Positions 20,198 through 29,419 of a stretch of 64,000 bases of DNA are shown piece by piece. The position numbers were made by a program, and so were the translations under genes. The stretch is from Streptomyces sp. R41. GTDB lineage: Bacteria; Actinomycetota; Actinomycetes; Streptomycetales; Streptomycetaceae. The notes beneath the pieces are model-generated. The model was given only the letters and a program-made list of their open reading frames with translations, was not told the DNA's origin and ran no database searches. The stretch is taken from contig NZ_CP163443.1 in the NCBI RefSeq assembly GCF_041053055.1, positions 7,733,001 through 7,797,000 on the forward strand, read 5' to 3'. Every line of letters starts with the position of its first letter. The first letter of the stretch is position 1.

Positions 20198-21970
20198 ATG
20201 TCCGACATACCGTCCGCGCCCGAGCCGAGAGGTCAGGGCCCGGCGAAGCCGAGGGATCCGGAGGCGAAGAAGCCAAGGGAGGGGGAGGAGCTGAAGGAGA
20301 CCACGGGCCCGAAGGAGGCGACGGAGCCGACAGCTCCCACCGATCCGACAGCACCCACGGCCTCGGCAGATCCGGGGGAACCGGAACCGACTGGGCCGAG
20401 CCGCGAATCCAGCTCCCAGGGGGATGCCACCGAGGCGGCAGAGGCAGCGGAAGAGGAGTCCGACTGGGCCTACCCGTCGCCTACCCCCGCCCCCTGGTTG
20501 GCCGGGCTTCAGGTCAGGTCACCCGCCCCGGTGCGTACGGCGACGCTGTGGGCAGCGCTCGCCACCGGTGTGCTGAGCATGCTGCTCCTCGATGACGGCC
20601 TGGCGCTCAATCTCCTGCTGGTCGCGATACCGGCCGCGCTCGCCTCGTACTTCGCCGCGCAGGCCGCGGGACGACGCACGCGCGCGTGGACGCTGGTCTG
20701 GGGCATCGGTGGCATCGGTCTGCTCATCGTGCCTGCCCTGCGCGACGCGGACTGGCCCTCGTTCCTCGCCGTCGTCACCGCGGTCGCGCTGGGCTCGCTC
20801 GCGCTGCACGGCGGCCGTACCTGGCCCGCTGTCCTGCTCGGCCCCATCGGCGTGTTCAACGCCCTGGTCACCGGCCCCACCTGGGGCTGGCGCGGGCTGC
20901 GTGAGCGGTTCGGCGGCGCGCGCCGCGGCTTGGGTGCGGGGCTGCGTGCGCTCGCCGTGACCGCGGTCCTGCTGCTGGTCTTCGGAGCGCTGTTCGCGGG
21001 GGCCGACGCCGCCTTCGCGGATCTGCTCGGCGAACTGATGCCGGATGCGTCCGTCTCCGGCGGTCCCTGGCGCGTTGTGCTTCTGGTGCTCGGCCTGGTC
21101 GGAGCACTCGCGGCGGCCCACACGGCCGCCGCGCCCGTCCAGTGGGACAGGGTCGAAGTGCCCAAGGGCCGCCCGCGCGGCCGCTTGGAGTGGGCGCTGC
21201 CGCTGATCGTGCTCACCGTGCTCTTCGCGGCCTTCAACGCCGTCCAGCTCGCCGTGTTGTTCGGCGGCTACGACGCCGTACTGAAGAAGACCGGTCAGAC
21301 GTACGCCGAATACGCGCGCCAGGGCTTCTGGCAGCTCCTGCTCGTCACGCTCCTGACCCTGCTCGTCATCGTGTTCGCGCTGCGCTGGGCGCCGCGCGAC
21401 GAGGCGCGCGACCGGAAGCTGGTGCGGGGCGTGCTCGGAACTCTGTGCGGGCTGGCGCTCGTTGTCGTCGCATCGGCGGTGCGACGTATGGACATGTATG
21501 TGGAGGCCTATGGACTGACGCGGCTGAGGGTGTCGGTGGTGGCCGTGGAGCTCTGGCTCGGCCTGGTCATCGTGCTCATCATGGCGGCCGGGGTCTGGGG
21601 TGCCCGCTGGCTGCCGCGTGCCGTCGCGGCCAGTGCGGCGGCCGGTGTGCTCGCGTTCGGACTGATGTCGCCGGACGCTCTGATCGCCGAGCGCAACGTC
21701 CAGCGGTACGAGGACACGGGCAAGTTCGACCTCGAGTACGCGCGCGGTCTGTCCGCCGACGCCGTACCGGCCCTCGACAAGCTGAAGGAACCGCTGCGTT
21801 CCTGCGCGCTGAGCTCCGTCGCAGACGAACTGGGAGAGGACGAGGGCCTCTGGTATGCCACCAGTTGGGGCGAGGCACACGCCCGGGACATCCTTCGCGA
21901 CCGGCCGCCGTCGAAGGACCCGGACTGGAGCGTGTGCAGCCGGGTGGCGGACGACCTGATGTACCGGTGA
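20198..21970 (+). CDS. DUF4153 (DUF4173) multi-pass membrane protein
   Basis: The product is 590 residues from ATG 20198, after GGGAGGGGG. Residues 1-95 are acidic, Pro/Glu/Thr-rich and without order. About ten to twelve hydrophobic segments follow (for example LLLDDGLALNLLLVAIPAAL, ALAVTAVLLLVFGALFAGAD, WALPLIVLTVLFAAFNAVQL). The family signature lies at the end: YGLTRLRVSVVAVELWLG, IAERNVQRYEDTGKFDL and LSADAVPALDKL. Function is unknown; relatives often sit beside sensor kinases or MacB-type genes. It faces the MFS gene, whose stop is 120 bases away. Confidence 0.85.
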   Translation: MSDIPSAPEPRGQGPAKPRDPEAKKPREGEELKETTGPKEATEPTAPTDPTAPTASADPGEPEPTGPSRESSSQGDATEAAEAAEEESDWAYPSPTPAPWLAGLQVRSPAPVRTATLWAALATGVLSMLLLDDGLALNLLLVAIPAALASYFAAQAAGRRTRAWTLVWGIGGIGLLIVPALRDADWPSFLAVVTAVALGSLALHGGRTWPAVLLGPIGVFNALVTGPTWGWRGLRERFGGARRGLGAGLRALAVTAVLLLVFGALFAGADAAFADLLGELMPDASVSGGPWRVVLLVLGLVGALAAAHTAAAPVQWDRVEVPKGRPRGRLEWALPLIVLTVLFAAFNAVQLAVLFGGYDAVLKKTGQTYAEYARQGFWQLLLVTLLTLLVIVFALRWAPRDEARDRKLVRGVLGTLCGLALVVVASAVRRMDMYVEAYGLTRLRVSVVAVELWLGLVIVLIMAAGVWGARWLPRAVAASAAAGVLAFGLMSPDALIAERNVQRYEDTGKFDLEYARGLSADAVPALDKLKEPLRSCALSSVADELGEDEGLWYATSWGEAHARDILRDRPPSKDPDWSVCSRVADDLMYR

Positions 21971-22089
21971 GCGCCCGCTCCCACCGTTCGGTCTAGGGGC
22001 GCGCCCTCGGTGTCGTACTGCGGATGGCCGGACCGGCGTCCTCGCCGTCGGGTCCCCCGGACCCCGGTCCGGCCTCCGCAGCGCCCTTG

Positions 22090-23637
22090 TCAGCCCCCGG
22101 CAGGTCCTGCCGTGCCGGCGAGGGCGTCCAGGTCGCTCTTGCGGACCCGGATCACCAATGCGGCCGTGATCAGGGCCAGCAGGGCCATCGCGGCCGCCGG
22201 TATGAAGGCGGTCGAGATGCCCTCGGCGAGCACGTCGTGCCCCCAAGGAGCGGGCAGCTGGTGGGTCTTGGCGAACTCCGCCTTCTGCTCCGGCGAGCCG
22301 TCCGTCAGGAACTTCGGCATCTGCTTCTCCGCCTCGTCACGGCTGGCCGAGCCGAAGACCGTGGTGAGGATGGAGAGGCCCAGCGAACCGCCCACCTGCT
22401 GTGTGACGTTGAGCAGACCGGAGGCCGCGCCCGCCTCGTGCTGGGCGACACCCGAGACCGAGGTGACCGTCAGCGTCACGAAGTTCAGGCCCATGCCGAA
22501 GCCGAACAGCAGCATCGGGCCGAGCACTCCGCCGACGTACGAACTGTCGGGGCTGATGAACGTCTGCCAGCCGAGCCCGAGCGCGACGAGCGTCGAGCCG
22601 ACCAGCATGAACGGCTTGGGGCCGAGCACCGGCAGGAACCGCTGCGACAGACCCGCGCCGACCGCGATCGCGACCGTCACCGGCAGGAAGGCCACACCGG
22701 CCGAGATCGGGCTGTACCCCAGCACGTTCTGCACGAAGAGCACGATGTAGAAGAACATGCCGAACATCGCCGCGGCGAGACTCAGCATGATCACGTAGGT
22801 GCCCGAGCGATTGCGGTCGGCGAACATCTTCAGCGGGGTGATGGGATCCTTGGCCCGCGTCTCGATGACCCCGAAGGCCAGCAGCAGCACCACGGCCGCG
22901 CCGAACGACCCGATGGTGAGGCTGTCCCGCCAGCCTTCCTCCGCGGCGCGGATGAAGCCGTACACCAGGGACGCCATTCCGGCCGTCGAGGTGAGCGCAC
23001 CCGCGACGTCGAAGCGCCCGGGGTGGCGTTCGGACTCGCTGATGTACATCGGCGTGAGGACGGCGATCAGGACGCCGATGGGTACGTTGACGAAGAGGAC
23101 CCACCGCCAGTCGAGCCACTCCGTGAGCATGCCGCCGGTGAGGAGACCGATCGCGCCACCGCCGGCCGAGACCGTGGCGAAGACGGCGAACGCCCGGTTC
23201 CGCTCCGGGCCCTCGGGGAACGTGGTGGTGATGAGCGCCAGCGATGTGGGCGACGCGATCGCGCCACCGACGCCCTGCAGGGCACGCGCGGCCAGCAACT
23301 GCCACGGTTCCTGGGCGAGTCCGCCGAGCAGCGAGGCGAAGGTGAACAGCAGGATGCCGGTCATGAAGACCCGGCGCCGACCGAGGATGTCACCGGCCCG
23401 GGCGCCGAGAAGCAGCAGGCCACCGAAGGTGAGTGTGTACGCGCTGACCACCCATGTCAGGTCGGTCGTGCTGAACTTGAGCGCGTCTTGAATGTGCGGG
23501 AGCGCGATGTTCACAATCGTCGCGTCGAGTACCACCATGAGTTGGCAGGCCGCGATGACGGCGAGCGCGATGCCGGGGTGCCCCTCCCGGCGGGCCGCTC
23601 CTGGCTTTGGGTCTTGAATCAACTGAGAGGTTGTCAC
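22090..23637 (-). CDS. MFS drug exporter, DHA2 (EmrB/QacA) family, 14 TM
   Basis: The product is 515 residues, starting at GTG 23637 behind GGGGGACC. Hydrophobic segments fit 14 helices. Signature motifs are VVLDATIVNIALPHIQ (TM1), LTWVVSAYTLTFGGLLLLG, the loop motif GARAGDILGRRRVF, and motif C-like GVGGAIASPTSLALITTTFP. The C-terminal cytoplasmic part ends in RVRKSDLDALAG. Members export lipophilic drugs or endogenous metabolites by proton antiport. The divergent TetR-family gene with two operators in the gap is the expected regulator. Substrate cannot be read from sequence; no biosynthetic gene cluster is adjacent. Confidence 0.92.
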   Translation of the reverse strand: MTTSQLIQDPKPGAARREGHPGIALAVIAACQLMVVLDATIVNIALPHIQDALKFSTTDLTWVVSAYTLTFGGLLLLGARAGDILGRRRVFMTGILLFTFASLLGGLAQEPWQLLAARALQGVGGAIASPTSLALITTTFPEGPERNRAFAVFATVSAGGGAIGLLTGGMLTEWLDWRWVLFVNVPIGVLIAVLTPMYISESERHPGRFDVAGALTSTAGMASLVYGFIRAAEEGWRDSLTIGSFGAAVVLLLAFGVIETRAKDPITPLKMFADRNRSGTYVIMLSLAAAMFGMFFYIVLFVQNVLGYSPISAGVAFLPVTVAIAVGAGLSQRFLPVLGPKPFMLVGSTLVALGLGWQTFISPDSSYVGGVLGPMLLFGFGMGLNFVTLTVTSVSGVAQHEAGAASGLLNVTQQVGGSLGLSILTTVFGSASRDEAEKQMPKFLTDGSPEQKAEFAKTHQLPAPWGHDVLAEGISTAFIPAAAMALLALITAALVIRVRKSDLDALAGTAGPAGG

Positions 23638-23660
23638 TATGGGTCCCCCACAAGTGCTTT

Positions 23661-23680
23661 AGTGAACGCTCGCGTTCACT
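23661..23680. promoter_or_regulatory. TetR-type operator 1
   Basis: Perfect 9-base arms AGTGAACGC / GCGTTCACT with a 2-base spacer. It lies 24 bases upstream of the exporter start, so it should overlap that promoter. Confidence 0.82.
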
Positions 23681-23708
23681 GCCGCGTCAACGGTAGTGAT
23701 TCCCCGAC

Positions 23709-23728
23709 AGTGAACGCAAGCGTTCACT
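23709..23728. promoter_or_regulatory. TetR-type operator 2
   Basis: The same 9-base arms as operator 1, with AA as spacer. The centres of the two operators are 48 bases apart. It lies 82 bases before the regulator start. Confidence 0.82.
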
Positions 23729-23809
23729 GAAGTCGCTGCCGCTGGACGCCAACTCGATCGCTCGCTCCTCCCCGAAATCCCGCTCCCCCTGCACAACGGA
23801 GACACTCAG

Positions 23810-24433
23810 ATGGTTACTTCGCGTTGGACGGCCGCCCCCGCTCAGACGGCCTCCTCGCGCCGACGCGGTGCCGTACTCGAGCGCGCGATCCTGGAGGCCG
23901 CGCTGGAGCAGCTCGGCACGGTCGGCTGGAACGGTCTCACCATGGAGGGTGTCGCCGCGCGAGCCCAGACAGGCAAGGCCGCGGTCTACCGCCGCTGGCC
24001 GTCCAAGGAGGATCTCGTCGCGGACGCGCTCCAGGCCGGACTCCCTAGCCTGGCGGAGGCGCCCGACCTCGGGAGCGTCCGGGAGGACCTGCTGGAGCTG
24101 TGCCGGCGGGTGCGTGAGGCGATGTTCTCGCAGTCGGGATTCGCCCTGCGTTCGGTGCTTTACGAATGCGACGCTCTCCAGGCCGAACGCTTTCAGCGGG
24201 TGATCTTCGGCGGGGTCATCGAGCCGAACATGCGCCTGCTTCGAGAGGTCATCGGCCGTGGAATCGAGCGGGGAGAAGTGCGTCCCGACGCCGCGAACGC
24301 CTATGTCTTCGACGCCATTCCGGCGATGATGATGTACCGCTCCAAGGTGTGCGCGAGCGAATGGAGCGAGCGGGACCTCGAGGAGATGATCGACCAGCTG
24401 ATGGTCCCGCTGCTGCGGGGACGGGCTGCCTGA
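23810..24433 (+). CDS. TetR/AcrR-family transcriptional regulator
   Basis: The product is 207 residues from ATG 23810. The N-terminal HTH spans about residues 20-67: RGAVLERAILEAALEQLG, WNGLTMEGVAARAQTGKAAV, YRRWPSKEDLVADAL. The C-terminal ligand and dimer domain has no conserved ligand signature that I recognise. It is divergent from the MFS exporter gene, and two copies of one 20-base palindrome lie in the 172-base gap. The simplest reading is a local repressor of the exporter and of itself, released by the exported compound. Confidence 0.9.
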   Translation: MVTSRWTAAPAQTASSRRRGAVLERAILEAALEQLGTVGWNGLTMEGVAARAQTGKAAVYRRWPSKEDLVADALQAGLPSLAEAPDLGSVREDLLELCRRVREAMFSQSGFALRSVLYECDALQAERFQRVIFGGVIEPNMRLLREVIGRGIERGEVRPDAANAYVFDAIPAMMMYRSKVCASEWSERDLEEMIDQLMVPLLRGRAA

Positions 24434-24515
24434 TCGACCCCCGTACGGACACCCTGGTTGCTCGGGGAAACCTGGGTGTCGCGGGGGGCTCCGGGCGGCG
24501 TAGGCTGAGGGCGCC

Positions 24516-25217
24516 ATGCCGTACGAACCACCCACCCACACCGTCGAGCGCTCCCTCCGCGCCACGACCGGAGCGAAGATCATTGCCGGTGTCGACGAGG
24601 TGGGCCGCGGCGCGTGGGCCGGCCCGGTCACCGTCTGCGCCGCCGTCACGGGACTGCGCCGTCCGCCCGAAGGGCTCACCGACTCCAAGCTCCTGACCGT
24701 CAAGCGGCGTACCGCGCTCGCCGCGAAGTTGGAGAAGTGGGTGACGTCGTACGCCCTGGGGCATGCGTCTCCGGAGGAGATCGACGACCTGGGGATGACG
24801 GCCGCACTGCGCCTGGCGGCCGTACGCGCCCTGGAGGCCCTGCCGGTTCGCCCCGACGCGGTCATTCTCGACGGGAAGCACGACTATCTCGGCGCTCCCT
24901 GGCGGGTCCGTACGGTGATCAAGGGCGACCAGTCCTGCGTCGCCGTCGCGGCGGCTTCGGTGATCGCCAAGGTTCAGCGCGACAAAATGATGGCCGAACT
25001 GGGCATCGACCATGCAGACTTCGGTTTTGCGGCCAACGCCGGGTACCCGTCACCGGTCCACAAGGCCGCGCTGGCGGAGCGGGGCCCCACCCCGTACCAC
25101 CGGTTGTCGTGGGCGTATCTTGATGCGCTGCCCCAGTGGCGGCACCTCAAGAAGGTCCGCAGCTGGGCGGACGGAAACGTTCCGGAGATCGAGGGTCAGC
25201 TCGGCTTCGATTTCTGA
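24516..25217 (+). CDS. rnhB: Ribonuclease HII
   Basis: The product is 233 residues from ATG 24516. The catalytic acidic residues can be assigned: Asp and Glu in [16 protein letters not shown], Asp in [11 protein letters not shown], and Asp in [20 protein letters not shown]. The enzyme cuts the RNA strand of RNA-DNA hybrids and removes misincorporated ribonucleotides. The C-terminal HRLSW...LKKVR segment is typical of the actinobacterial form. The 68-base distance to the following Pro-rich protein gene suggests they may share a transcript. Confidence 0.95.
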   Translation: MPYEPPTHTVERSLRATTGAKIIAGVDEVGRGAWAGPVTVCAAVTGLRRPPEGLTDSKLLTVKRRTALAAKLEKWVTSYALGHASPEEIDDLGMTAALRLAAVRALEALPVRPDAVILDGKHDYLGAPWRVRTVIKGDQSCVAVAAASVIAKVQRDKMMAELGIDHADFGFAANAGYPSPVHKAALAERGPTPYHRLSWAYLDALPQWRHLKKVRSWADGNVPEIEGQLGFDF

Positions 25218-25285
25218 CGATTCCGCTCGCACTCATGTGCCCCCCGCCGACGCGAGTCGCACCGGCGTTTGATAGATATCAGCTC

Positions 25286-25912
25286 ATGCCTCTCATTCCC
25301 GAGGAGCCTCAGATTCACGAGAGTGCCCAGGGTCCCCGCGTCACTCCGGCCAGTGGCCGCACCGCGCCGACCCCCCGTCCCGTACCCGGCCCCCGTCCCG
25401 CGGCTCCGCCGCGTCCCGGTCGTCCGGGTCCTGTCCGGCCGATGCCGGCCCAACGCACCCCGCGCGAGCCGGTCGTGGCCTCGCCGGGAGCCTCCGCCCC
25501 GGCGGCCGCACCCGCTGCCGCCACCCCGCAGATCCAGCTGATCCCGGCCTCGGCCGAGGGTGCGCTGGACACCGCCGAAGAAGCCGTCGACCTGCTGCTG
25601 GAGTCGGGCCGTGCCCCTGGTGAGGTGCTGGTGATCACCACCGGCGAACCCCACCCGTGGGCCGCGCACGAACTCTCCTTCGGCGAGGCCGCGTACTGGG
25701 CGCAGCACGACGCGGGCGACGACGTCTTCTACGCCGACGCCTCCGTCGCGGGCCGGGCCGCGTCCCGTCCCGTGGTCGTGGTCGCCGTCAACGGCGGTCC
25801 CGGCGCTGCCGCCGCCTCCGCCCTGCCCCTGGCCCTCGGCCGGGCCGGCGCCCTGCTGATCGTCTGCGGTGACCCGCAGCAGATCAACTCGGTGCTGGGC
25901 GCGGGCGTCTGA
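25286..25912 (+). CDS. Conserved hypothetical with Pro-rich N-terminus and helicase-C-like tail
   Basis: The start is ATG 25286 (MPLIPEEPQIHESAQ); the product is 208 residues. Residues 20-80 are almost entirely Pro, Ala and Arg. The C-terminal 125 residues are structured: DTAEEAVDLLLESG, GEVLVITTGEPHPWAAHEL, RPVVVVAVNGGPG and RAGALLIVCGDPQQI. The order of these elements recalls the C-terminal domain of superfamily 1 helicases (UvrD-like), where an ATPase-independent fragment has the same strand pattern and a closing LxVxGDPxQ. No Walker A or B motif is present, so it cannot be a helicase itself. I do not know its function. It lies between rnhB and a convergent hypothetical gene. Confidence 0.65.
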   Translation: MPLIPEEPQIHESAQGPRVTPASGRTAPTPRPVPGPRPAAPPRPGRPGPVRPMPAQRTPREPVVASPGASAPAAAPAAATPQIQLIPASAEGALDTAEEAVDLLLESGRAPGEVLVITTGEPHPWAAHELSFGEAAYWAQHDAGDDVFYADASVAGRAASRPVVVVAVNGGPGAAAASALPLALGRAGALLIVCGDPQQINSVLGAGV

Positions 25913-26246
25913 GCGGGGTCCGGGCACCGTCCGGGATTCGTTCGGTGGAACGCTGAGGGTGCCGCTGCGGCGGCACCTGTACGGCGGTCATTTCGGCGTG
26001 CCTGCAGTGCGTCCGCGTGCGTGTTGCGCCTTTGTGTGTGCTTGCTGCTGAGTGCGCCTGCTGTCTGGGTCGTATGTCTGTCGTACGTCCTTGGAGTGGG
26101 CGTGTTGCGCGGGGTCGGCCCACCGATCGCTCGACCACCGCCGCGTCGTCTCACCCTTGCCCGTATTGGCTCTTCGACTGTTCCGCGAGAGGTGGCACCG
26201 CCGGTGGGCATGCCCGGGCCCGGGTCGGCGCCTTGGGACGGGCGCC
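25913..26246. other. Intergenic region between convergent genes, with one hairpin
   Basis: No coding signal is seen. The hairpin GGTGCCGC (25958-25965) / GCGGCACC (25970-25977) with a 4-base loop lies 46 bases after the upstream stop and may be a terminator. The rest holds nothing I can name. Confidence 0.5.
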
Positions 26247-26882
26247 TCAGCGGGCGGCTGCCCGTCGCAATACCTCCGACGCGGCGCCTCCGGTGCGCGG
26301 CATCGGTGGCAGCGCCTCGGCCGTGGCGAAGGGCTCCGGCGGTGAGTCCGAGTTGGGGCGGCGCCCACCGCGGCCCTCACCGAGGACCTGCCAGCCGTCA
26401 CGCGTCAGGGTGATGTACGCCCCACAGCGCAGCCCGTGGAGGGTACAGGCGTCCCGCAAGCCCCACATCCACGCCCCGTCCTCCTCGGTCCAACGCGCGT
26501 CGCCGTCGCGGCAGTAGAGCAGCACTGCCGTACGCACCGGAGTGCGGCGTCGCAGGTCGTGCGGGATGACCCGGCGCAGCTGCGCGAGCAGCGCGTTGCG
26601 GAACATCCAGCCGTCGGCCGGAGCCGGACGCCGGATGAAGGAAGCGCTCGCCGCCAGCCGCTCGTCCGGGTCGAGGACGGCCACGACCGCGGTCGAGGGC
26701 CTGGGCCGGTGCCGTGCGTGCAGTCCGCTGACGACTTCCCGGGGATTGCGCAGCAGCGGAATCCCGGCGGAGGCCCACTCGGCGGGTTCGAGCATCCGGG
26801 CCAGTGGGTTGGCGGAAGCGGCGGACAGGTCGGCAGATGTCGACATGGATGCCGCCGAGGACGGAGCGAATCCGAAGGTCAC
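26247..26882 (-). CDS. Conserved hypothetical protein
   Basis: The product is 211 residues from GTG 26882, with GGGAGGA just before it; an ATG at 26846 is an alternative start. I do not recognise a family. Visible features are an Ala/Ser-rich start, a core with PSTAVVAVLDPDERLAASAS, the Trp-containing APADGWMFRNALLAQLRRV, and AVLLYCRDGDARWTEEDG followed by WMWGLRDACTLHGLRCGAYI. The core looks like an alternating alpha/beta enzyme-like domain of about 140 residues. The last 40 residues are Pro/Gly-rich. No signal peptide or TM helix. It lies 223 bases downstream of the RecQ-like gene on the same strand. Confidence 0.6.
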   Translation of the reverse strand: MTFGFAPSSAASMSTSADLSAASANPLARMLEPAEWASAGIPLLRNPREVVSGLHARHRPRPSTAVVAVLDPDERLAASASFIRRPAPADGWMFRNALLAQLRRVIPHDLRRRTPVRTAVLLYCRDGDARWTEEDGAWMWGLRDACTLHGLRCGAYITLTRDGWQVLGEGRGGRRPNSDSPPEPFATAEALPPMPRTGGAASEVLRRAAAR

Positions 26883-27105
26883 GGTCCTCCCTTCGGCTAC
26901 GCGCCCACACTGCGGGCGGGGTCGGACTTGGGGGAGCGCACGCCGCAGCAGAGCCCTACCGGATCACGGGCCAGCCGTGCGGGGAGCGGACTTCAATTCT
27001 TCCTGTCGAACTTCGTTGCGGCAACGAGCAATTGGGGCCACAGACCGTTTTCGGACGATGCGTCGGCTATATCCCTGCCCAGAGTTTCGCTCGGCGATGC
27101 GTGAG

Positions 27106-29286
27106 TCACGACTGTACGGCCAGGACCAGCGGCAACACCCCCTGCGCGCCGGCCCGGCGGAGCATGCGGGCGGCCACGGCGAGCGTCCAGCCTGTCTCGG
27201 TCGCGTCATCCACGAGCAGGACGGGACCGCCCGCTTCCTTCAAAGCGGTGGCCAGCTCAGGCGGGACGGTCAGTGCCCCGTCGAGCGCCTTCAGCCGCTG
27301 GGCGCTGTTGCTCCGGGACATGGGTGCCCCCTCACCGACGTACTCCACGGAACCCAGCAGCGGCAGCCGGCCGATCTCCGCGATCCGCGCGCCCAGCGAC
27401 TGGATCAGCCGCGGCCGCGTACGGGAAGCCACGGTTACGACGCCGACCGGGCGCGGCTGCGCGTCGGGCTGTCCCGAGGCCCAGCCGCCGGGACCCCTCG
27501 CCCAATCGGTCAGTACGCCGACCACGGCCTTGGCGACATCGTCCGGTACGGGTCCGTCCGGGGCCTGGGGTGCGAGCATCGGTCGCAGCCGGTTGCCCCA
27601 GCCGATGTCCGAGAGTCGTCCCAAAGCGCGCCCCGTCGCGGCCTGTTCACCGGCCGGAATGCGTCCCTTCAGGTCGACGCCGACCGCCGGCAGACCCGTC
27701 GGCCACATCTTCCGGGGCTCGACCTCGACGCCCGCGCGGCCGAGCTCGCCGTTGGCCGCGTCCAGCGCCGCGGGGGACACGGACGCCTCGAAGCGTGCTC
27801 CCGCGCAGTTGTCACAGCGCCCGCACGGCGCGGCCCCCTCGTCGTCCAGCTGCCGCCGCAGGAACTCCATACGGCAGCCCGTCGTCGTGACGTAGTCCCG
27901 CATCGCCTGCTGCTCGGCGGCCCGCTGCTTGGCCACCCAGGCATAGCGCTCGGTGTCGTACGTCCACGGAGTGCCCGTGGAGATCCAGCCGCCCTGGACC
28001 CGGCGCACCGCCCCGTCCACGTCGAGCACCTTGAGCATGGTCTCCAGACGGGACCTGCGCAGCTCAACCAGTGGTTCGAGCGCGGGCAGCGAGAGCGGCC
28101 GGCCGGCCTGGGCCAGGACGTCCAGCGTGTGGCGCACCTGCTCCTCCGGAGGGAAGGCTATCGACGCGAAGTACTCCCAGATCGCCTGGTCCTCCTTGCC
28201 CGGCAGGAGCAGGACCTCGGCATGCTCCACACCGCGGCCCGCGCGCCCCACCTGCTGGTAGTAGGCGATGGGGGAGGACGGCGAGCCCAGGTGCACCACG
28301 AATCCGAGGTCGGGCTTGTCGAAGCCCATGCCCAGCGCGGACGTGGCGACCAGGGCCTTGACCCGGTTGGCGAGCAGGTCCTCCTCGGCCTGCTGGCGGT
28401 CTACATTCTCCGTCTTCCCGGTGTACGACGTCACCGTGTGCCCGCTCTGGCGCAGGAAGGCGGTGACCTCCTCGGCGGCAGCCACCGTGAGCGTGTAGAT
28501 GATGCCCGAGCCCGGCAGGTCGTTCAGATGCTCGGCGAGCCAGGCCATCCGGTGGGCGGCGTCCGGCAGCCGCACCACGCCGAGGCTCAGGCTCTCCCGG
28601 TCCAGCGGCCCGCGCAGGACGAGCGCGTCCGTGCTGGCTCCCGTGCCCAGCTGCTCGGCCACATCGGCCGTCACGCGCGCGTTGGCCGTCGCGGTGGTGG
28701 CCAGGACGGGGACTCCCGGCGGGAGGTCGGCGAGCATGGTGCGCAGTCGGCGATAGTCCGGCCGGAAGTCGTGGCCCCAGTCCGAGATGCAGTGCGCCTC
28801 GTCGACCACGAGCAGACCGGTCGCCGCTGCCAGCTTGGGCAGCACCTGGTCGCGGAAGTCCGGATTATTGAGCCGCTCCGGGCTCACCAGGAGAACGTCG
28901 ACCTCGCTCGCGGCGACCTCGGCCTGGATCGTCTCCCACTCCTCCGTATTGGAGGAGTTGATCGTCCGCGCGTGGATTCCGGCGCGGGCCGCCGCCTCCA
29001 CCTGGTTGCGCATGAGCGCGAGCAGCGGCGAGACGATCACCGTGGGCCCGGCGCCCCGCTCGCGCAGCAGCGCGGTCGCGACGAAGTACACCGCGGACTT
29101 GCCCCAGCCGGTGCGCTGCACGACCAGGGCTCTGCGCTTGTCGGCCACCAGCGCCTCGATGGCGCGCCACTGGTCCTCGCGGAGCCGGGCCTGGCCGGCC
29201 TGGGCGCCGACGAGGCGGGCCAGTACGGCATCAGCCGCGGTACGGAGCTCTTCGGTGGCTGTGGGTCGCGGGTCTTCGTTGGTCAT
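27106..29286 (-). CDS. RecQ-family DNA helicase with C-terminal phosphoribosyltransferase-like domain
   Basis: I chose ATG 29286 ([14 protein letters not shown]); the product is 726 residues. RecQ features are [17 protein letters not shown], Walker [15 protein letters not shown] (near residue 60), DEAH motif [20 protein letters not shown] (near 155), [15 protein letters not shown], and the zinc cluster around [10 protein letters not shown]...CGRCDNC (near 470-490). No HRDC domain follows. Instead residues about 600-726 end in [20 protein letters not shown], the PRPP-binding loop of phosphoribosyltransferases such as ComF. The enzyme should unwind DNA 3' to 5'. The tail probably binds a nucleotide-like ligand, but activity is not established. 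It is divergent from the DUF4192 gene. Confidence 0.9.
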   Translation of the reverse strand: MTNEDPRPTATEELRTAADAVLARLVGAQAGQARLREDQWRAIEALVADKRRALVVQRTGWGKSAVYFVATALLRERGAGPTVIVSPLLALMRNQVEAAARAGIHARTINSSNTEEWETIQAEVAASEVDVLLVSPERLNNPDFRDQVLPKLAAATGLLVVDEAHCISDWGHDFRPDYRRLRTMLADLPPGVPVLATTATANARVTADVAEQLGTGASTDALVLRGPLDRESLSLGVVRLPDAAHRMAWLAEHLNDLPGSGIIYTLTVAAAEEVTAFLRQSGHTVTSYTGKTENVDRQQAEEDLLANRVKALVATSALGMGFDKPDLGFVVHLGSPSSPIAYYQQVGRAGRGVEHAEVLLLPGKEDQAIWEYFASIAFPPEEQVRHTLDVLAQAGRPLSLPALEPLVELRRSRLETMLKVLDVDGAVRRVQGGWISTGTPWTYDTERYAWVAKQRAAEQQAMRDYVTTTGCRMEFLRRQLDDEGAAPCGRCDNCAGARFEASVSPAALDAANGELGRAGVEVEPRKMWPTGLPAVGVDLKGRIPAGEQAATGRALGRLSDIGWGNRLRPMLAPQAPDGPVPDDVAKAVVGVLTDWARGPGGWASGQPDAQPRPVGVVTVASRTRPRLIQSLGARIAEIGRLPLLGSVEYVGEGAPMSRSNSAQRLKALDGALTVPPELATALKEAGGPVLLVDDATETGWTLAVAARMLRRAGAQGVLPLVLAVQS

Positions 29287-29419
29287 GGCCCCATGCAACC
29301 CGATGGGTCGGACATTGCGCGAACGAGCCCGTCGAACTGTGGACAACTTCTGTCGTGGTCATGGTCGTGGTTATCCACAGGTCGAAGCGGAATTCTGTGA
29401 TCCGCGGGATGGTCGCGGC

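Noticed and set aside
22024..23730. 568-codon plus-strand frame opposite the exporter gene
   Set aside because: Antisense shadow: it has Arg/Glu/Gly/His-rich composition, while the minus strand encodes a 14-TM protein with MFS motifs.
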